Source of the DNA: Terriglobia bacterium
GTDB taxonomy: Bacteria; Acidobacteriota; Terriglobia; Terriglobales; Acidobacteriaceae
Assembly: GCA_020073385.1 (NCBI GenBank)
Contig: JAIQFH010000042.1
Span: 1 to 64,000, forward strand
Reading direction: 5' to 3'
Length of the DNA stretch: 64,000 bases
The notes beneath the pieces are model-generated. The model saw nothing but the letters and a program-made list of their open reading frames with translations, was not told where the DNA came from and ran no database searches. The position numbers and the translations under genes were made by a program. This document shows, piece by piece, positions 61,320 through 64,000 of the stretch. Within the stretch, counting starts at the first letter, position 1, and every line of letters starts with the position of its first letter.

Positions 61320-61886
61320 ATGGGCAAATTTCTTCTCGGCGTGATCGTCACTCTTCTGGTTCTCATCCTCGGCGGACTCGGTTTCGCCCTGCTCGGTTTC
61401 TTTCCGACTGCGGCCAACGTCGAACCTCCGCATTGGGAGCAACACCTGGCCATGGGCGCCGCAGACGCTTCCATGGAGCGCCACGCTCCGCGCGTTACCA
61501 ACCCGCTCATGCCCAATGACGATAACTTGATCCAGGGCATCAAGCTCTACACCATGAACTGCGCCCTCTGCCACGGCACTCTCGATCACAAGCCTTCGAC
61601 GCTCGCCAATTCGTTCTACCCGCCACCGCCAAATCTGGTTTCCAATCCGCCCGATGATCCCGAGTGGCACATCTTCTACACAATTCGTACAGGAGTCCGT
61701 TACACCGGTATGCCTGCCTGGGACAAAACTTTGACCAGCGATGACATGTGGAAGATCACCATGTTCCTTTCTCACATGGACAAACTTCCACCGGCCGTTC
61801 AGGAATATTGGAAGACGAGTTTCGGCACCGGCCCCGAGCCCGAAAAGAAAGAGCCAACGAAAGGCGCGGACCACGATCACCATTAG
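61320..61886 (+). CDS. membrane-anchored c-type cytochrome
   Basis: 188 residues. An uncleaved-looking N-terminal helix (GVIVTLLVLILGGLGFALLG) anchors a periplasmic domain with one haem site CALCH (Cys81, Cys84, His85); the likely axial methionine is in YTGMPAWDK. A charged His-rich tail (KGADHDHH) ends the protein. Monohaem cytochrome c of the cbb3/CycA-like class, probably carrying electrons in the periplasm. Its position inside the dehydrogenase region is not obviously functional. Confidence 0.88.
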   Translation: MGKFLLGVIVTLLVLILGGLGFALLGFFPTAANVEPPHWEQHLAMGAADASMERHAPRVTNPLMPNDDNLIQGIKLYTMNCALCHGTLDHKPSTLANSFYPPPPNLVSNPPDDPEWHIFYTIRTGVRYTGMPAWDKTLTSDDMWKITMFLSHMDKLPPAVQEYWKTSFGTGPEPEKKEPTKGADHDHH

Positions 61887-61908
61887 CTCTGCGAGAGGCT
61901 CGCGTAGA

Positions 61909-61927
61909 GACAGCCGCCTCGGCTGTC
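61909..61927 (+). repeat. REP copy (family A), short
   Basis: GACAGCCG-CCT-CGGCTGTC preceded by CGTAGA but lacking the usual GCGAAGCGAAGC tail. It lies between the cytochrome and E2 genes. Confidence 0.8.
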
Positions 61928-62104
61928 GGCGGCCTGAGAAGTATTCCCAACAGGGTTTCTCAGCGTACTCCGCGGCATTTCTCCGCGAACTCTGCGGTAA
62001 AGTTCTTGCCTTGCAGCGCAGACGACCAGAGCCCGCGCGGAACGCTATAATATTCGTTTGCGCCCAACCTTGTATGGAGAACTGTGGGCCTCAAGGAAAG
62101 AATC

Positions 62105-63427
62105 ATGCCAACTGACATCATCATGCCGCAGATGGGAGAGTCCATCGTCGAAGGCACTATCACCAAGTGGCTCAAGAAGCCCGGCGACAAAGTCCAGCGC
62201 GACGAACCTCTCTTCGAAATCTCGACCGACAAGGTCGACGCCGAAATTCCTGCTCCCGCCTCCGGAGTTCTTCAAGAAATCAAAGTCACCGAGGGTACAA
62301 CAGTAGGCGTGAACACAGTAGTAGGCACCATCGCGGTCGACGGCGAATCCGCGACAGCGAAGCCTGCCGCCCCATCCAAAGCCGTGCCCGAAAGTAGCGC
62401 CGGCGTCCCGCCGGCTGTTGCGGGGGCGTCTCGCCCCCGCACCCCAGCGCAGGAAATGCAGCCGCAAGCACCCCCGCCCGCAGCTCAAGCAGACGAAGAA
62501 GAAGCCCGCTCTTCGCCACTGGTTCGTAAGATCGCGCGCGAACACAACGTCAGCCTCTCGCAAGTAACCGGCACCGGACTCGGCGGCCGCATCACCAAGC
62601 AAGACATCATGCTGTTCATCGAAAACCAGGGATCTGCGCAACCGGTTTCGACTCCCGCTCCTGTTCCTGCTCAGTCCGCAGCTGCCGCTCCGGCGCCGCG
62701 CCCGGCAGCCTCCGCGCCATATCCGGGCGATCTCGTGCCCATGTCGAACATGCGCAAGCTGATCGCCAAGCACATGATCGAGTCGCGCCGCACCAGTGCG
62801 CACGTCCACTGCATGTACGAAGTGGACTTCACCCGCATCGTGAACCTGCGCAACAAGCTCAAGGCCGGATTCGAGCAGCGCCACGGTGCCCGCCTCACCT
62901 TCATGCCCTTCTTCGTTCGCGCAGCCGTCATGGCCCTGCAGCAGTGGCCCATCATCAATGCCAATATCGAAGGCGATAACATCCGTTACCACCGCCACAT
63001 CAACATGGGCATCGCCGTCGCACTCGACTGGGGACTCATCGTCCCCGTCCTCAAGAACGCTGGAGACCTGAACTTCCTCGGCCTACAGCGCGGCATCACC
63101 GACCTAGGCGAGCGCGCGAGAAACAAGAAGTTGAAGCCCGAAGACGTCGAAGGCTCGACTTTCACCATCACGAATCCCGGCCAATTCGGCGCCGTCTTCG
63201 GCCTTCCCATCATCAACCAGCCTAACTCCGCCATCATGGGCGTAGGCGGAATTACGAAACAGCCGATGGTGATCACCGATAAAGATGGCACCGACTCCAT
63301 CGCCATCCGCTCCATAGTCCATCTCACGCTAGGCTACGACCACCGCTTGATCGATGGCGCTGTAGCCGACCAGTTCATGGCGCAAGTAAAAAAGAACCTC
63401 GAAACTTGGAGCGAAGAGGTCGGTTGA
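62105..63427 (+). CDS. dihydrolipoyl acyltransferase (E2) of a 2-oxoacid dehydrogenase complex, with in-frame family B repeat
   Basis: 440 residues from ATG 62105, preceded by AAGGAAAG. Lipoyl domain 1-80 with Lys43 (EISTDKVDAEI), a Pro/Ala-rich linker, the E1/E3-binding domain at about 136-172 (SPLVRKIAREHNVSLSQVTG), and the catalytic domain with His413 and Asp417 in GYDHRLIDGAVAD. Linker residues 97-112 (SSAGVPPAVAGASRPR) are encoded by the family B double hairpin at 62394-62440. It should work with PdhA, PdhB and LpdA of this region; whether the acid is pyruvate or a branched-chain one is not certain. An 8-kb spread with repeats between genes suggests several transcripts. Confidence 0.93.
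   Translation: MPTDIIMPQMGESIVEGTITKWLKKPGDKVQRDEPLFEISTDKVDAEIPAPASGVLQEIKVTEGTTVGVNTVVGTIAVDGESATAKPAAPSKAVPESSAGVPPAVAGASRPRTPAQEMQPQAPPPAAQADEEEARSSPLVRKIAREHNVSLSQVTGTGLGGRITKQDIMLFIENQGSAQPVSTPAPVPAQSAAAAPAPRPAASAPYPGDLVPMSNMRKLIAKHMIESRRTSAHVHCMYEVDFTRIVNLRNKLKAGFEQRHGARLTFMPFFVRAAVMALQQWPIINANIEGDNIRYHRHINMGIAVALDWGLIVPVLKNAGDLNFLGLQRGITDLGERARNKKLKPEDVEGSTFTITNPGQFGAVFGLPIINQPNSAIMGVGGITKQPMVITDKDGTDSIAIRSIVHLTLGYDHRLIDGAVADQFMAQVKKNLETWSEEVG
62394..62440 (+). repeat. family B double-hairpin repeat inside the E2 gene
   Basis: GTAGCGCCGGCGTCCCGCCGG then GCGGGGGCGTCTCGCCCCCGC (each a hairpin), nearly identical to 47058-47102. In frame with the E2 linker, same strand. Confidence 0.88.
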
Positions 63428-63450
63428 GACGAGATCGGCTCTTGAGGGTG

Positions 63451-63499
63451 CCCCACCCTCGTCTTCGCGCCGTTTGCGATGACAGGGTGGGGATTTTGA
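63451..63499 (+). terminator. probable terminator after E2
   Basis: CCCCACCCT (63451-63459) pairs perfectly with AGGGTGGGG (63484-63492) across a 24-base loop, followed by ATTTTGACTTTTG. The long loop makes it a moderate candidate; the same CACCC/GGGTG element occurs near 2070 and 2885. Confidence 0.55.
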
Positions 63500-63508
63500 C
63501 TTTTGTAT

Positions 63509-64000
63509 CTACTTCGAAGCAGTTTCACTGAAAGACGCTGGAGTCCCGCCCTTAGCCCAAGTCGATGCATTAAGACACTGGACCGTTCCATCAATAATCT
63601 TAGAGATGCCCTCACGAAATTTCTCCGGATTCACAATCTCCCGTGCGGCAACTGCATCCACCGTAGCCAGCGCGTTTCCCGGCAACGTGATCGGCCCCGT
63701 CACCGCTCCCCCACCCGTCGACAGATAACTCCCCGCTCCTACATTGGCCACCGCTTGATCCACATACGCTTTATTAGCAACCTGACCTGTACTCGCCGGC
63801 GCTGGCACATTCGGAGCGCTGGCAAAGGTTTTCGTGCCACCGATTGTCTCCGAGCCGTTCAAATGTACGACCGAACCGTCATCCGCTTTCGCCGCCAGCG
63901 CCGAATTCACGTACTGCATCGACACCGGCTGCGCCGCCAGCCCCGACCCCGGCGTAGTCCTGACCGCCGCCAGGTTCGCCGGAGACGTTGTCGGAACCAT
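63509..64000 (-). CDS. tail-fibre-like repetitive protein, C-terminal part (continues beyond window)
   Basis: 163 residues visible, cut by the right edge; the ATG at 63998-64000 is probably internal. Repeating low-charge units (VVHLNGSETIGGTKTFASAPNVPAPAS read in parts, NKAYVDQAVANVG, GGGAVTGPITLPGNA) resemble phage tail fibres and large extracellular fibre proteins found in acidobacteria. The end (GTVQCLNASTWAKGG) is a separate small motif. No other phage gene is seen, so it may be a surface protein. Confidence 0.65.
   Translation of the reverse strand: MVPTTSPANLAAVRTTPGSGLAAQPVSMQYVNSALAAKADDGSVVHLNGSETIGGTKTFASAPNVPAPASTGQVANKAYVDQAVANVGAGSYLSTGGGAVTGPITLPGNALATVDAVAAREIVNPEKFREGISKIIDGTVQCLNASTWAKGGTPASFSETASK

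Overview
The window looks like chromosomal DNA of an acidobacterium, most likely of the Terriglobia/Koribacter-Sulfotelmatobacter type. The pointers are a very large TonB-dependent receptor with an N-terminal carboxypeptidase-regulatory-like domain, several secreted TPR proteins, an FG-GAP/ASPIC protein, GC-rich DNA with many long antisense open frames, and a dense set of short dispersed palindromic repeats. This is inference from gene content; there is no rRNA or tRNA gene in the window. Gene coordinates use the start codon judged most likely, and alternatives are given in the entries.

Layout. 1-230: the 3' end of a group II intron (reverse transcriptase C-terminus, then domains V and VI). 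611-4.8 kb: a SAM methyltransferase, a secreted unknown protein and two YCII-family proteins sharing a duplicated leader, all separated by repeat-rich DNA. 4.9-16 kb: an exported FG-GAP/ASPIC protein and a carbohydrate locus (GH3 glycosidase divergent from a TonB receptor, with a LacI-type operator between them), followed by two secreted TPR proteins. 16-18.3 kb: a conserved unknown gene, cysteine synthase and a JAMM peptidase. 18.3-18.95 kb: a geneless convergent gap. 18.95-23.6 kb: a GH172 enzyme, an acyl-CoA carboxylase beta subunit, a GNAT acetyltransferase and trmFO. 23.8-29 kb: two MacB/FtsX-type permeases, two envelope proteins and a frameshifted exbD.

29-36.4 kb: der and a DinG-type helicase, divergent with overlapping 5' ends; a vapBC pair with a palindromic operator; queD-queE-queC for preQ0; and a secreted TPR protein. 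36.5-41.8 kb: a PilT-type ATPase, a LolA-like protein, and a molybdenum-cofactor run moeA-moaC-(REC/DUF4388 regulator)-mogA. 41.9-49.4 kb: D-aminoacylase-type amidohydrolase, DedA/VTT protein, DUF6580 protein, YdjM-type protein, lipid kinase, DinB protein and a TPR protein. 49.4-50.3 kb: a REP-associated tyrosine transposase (RAYT) bracketed by two inverted pairs of REP palindromes. 50.4-55.1 kb: ligA, a HIT protein and rpsA. 55.3-63.4 kb: a pyruvate dehydrogenase/lipoate region (lpdA, lipB, pdhA, pdhB, a cytochrome c, E2). The right edge cuts a tail-fibre-like protein.

The most interesting theme is the repeat economy. One REP family surrounds its probable transposase and is scattered over about 20 kb. 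Repeat copies lie in frame inside lipB and the E2 gene, and probably pdhA, all in one metabolic region. I saw no CRISPR array, prophage or recognisable defence island.
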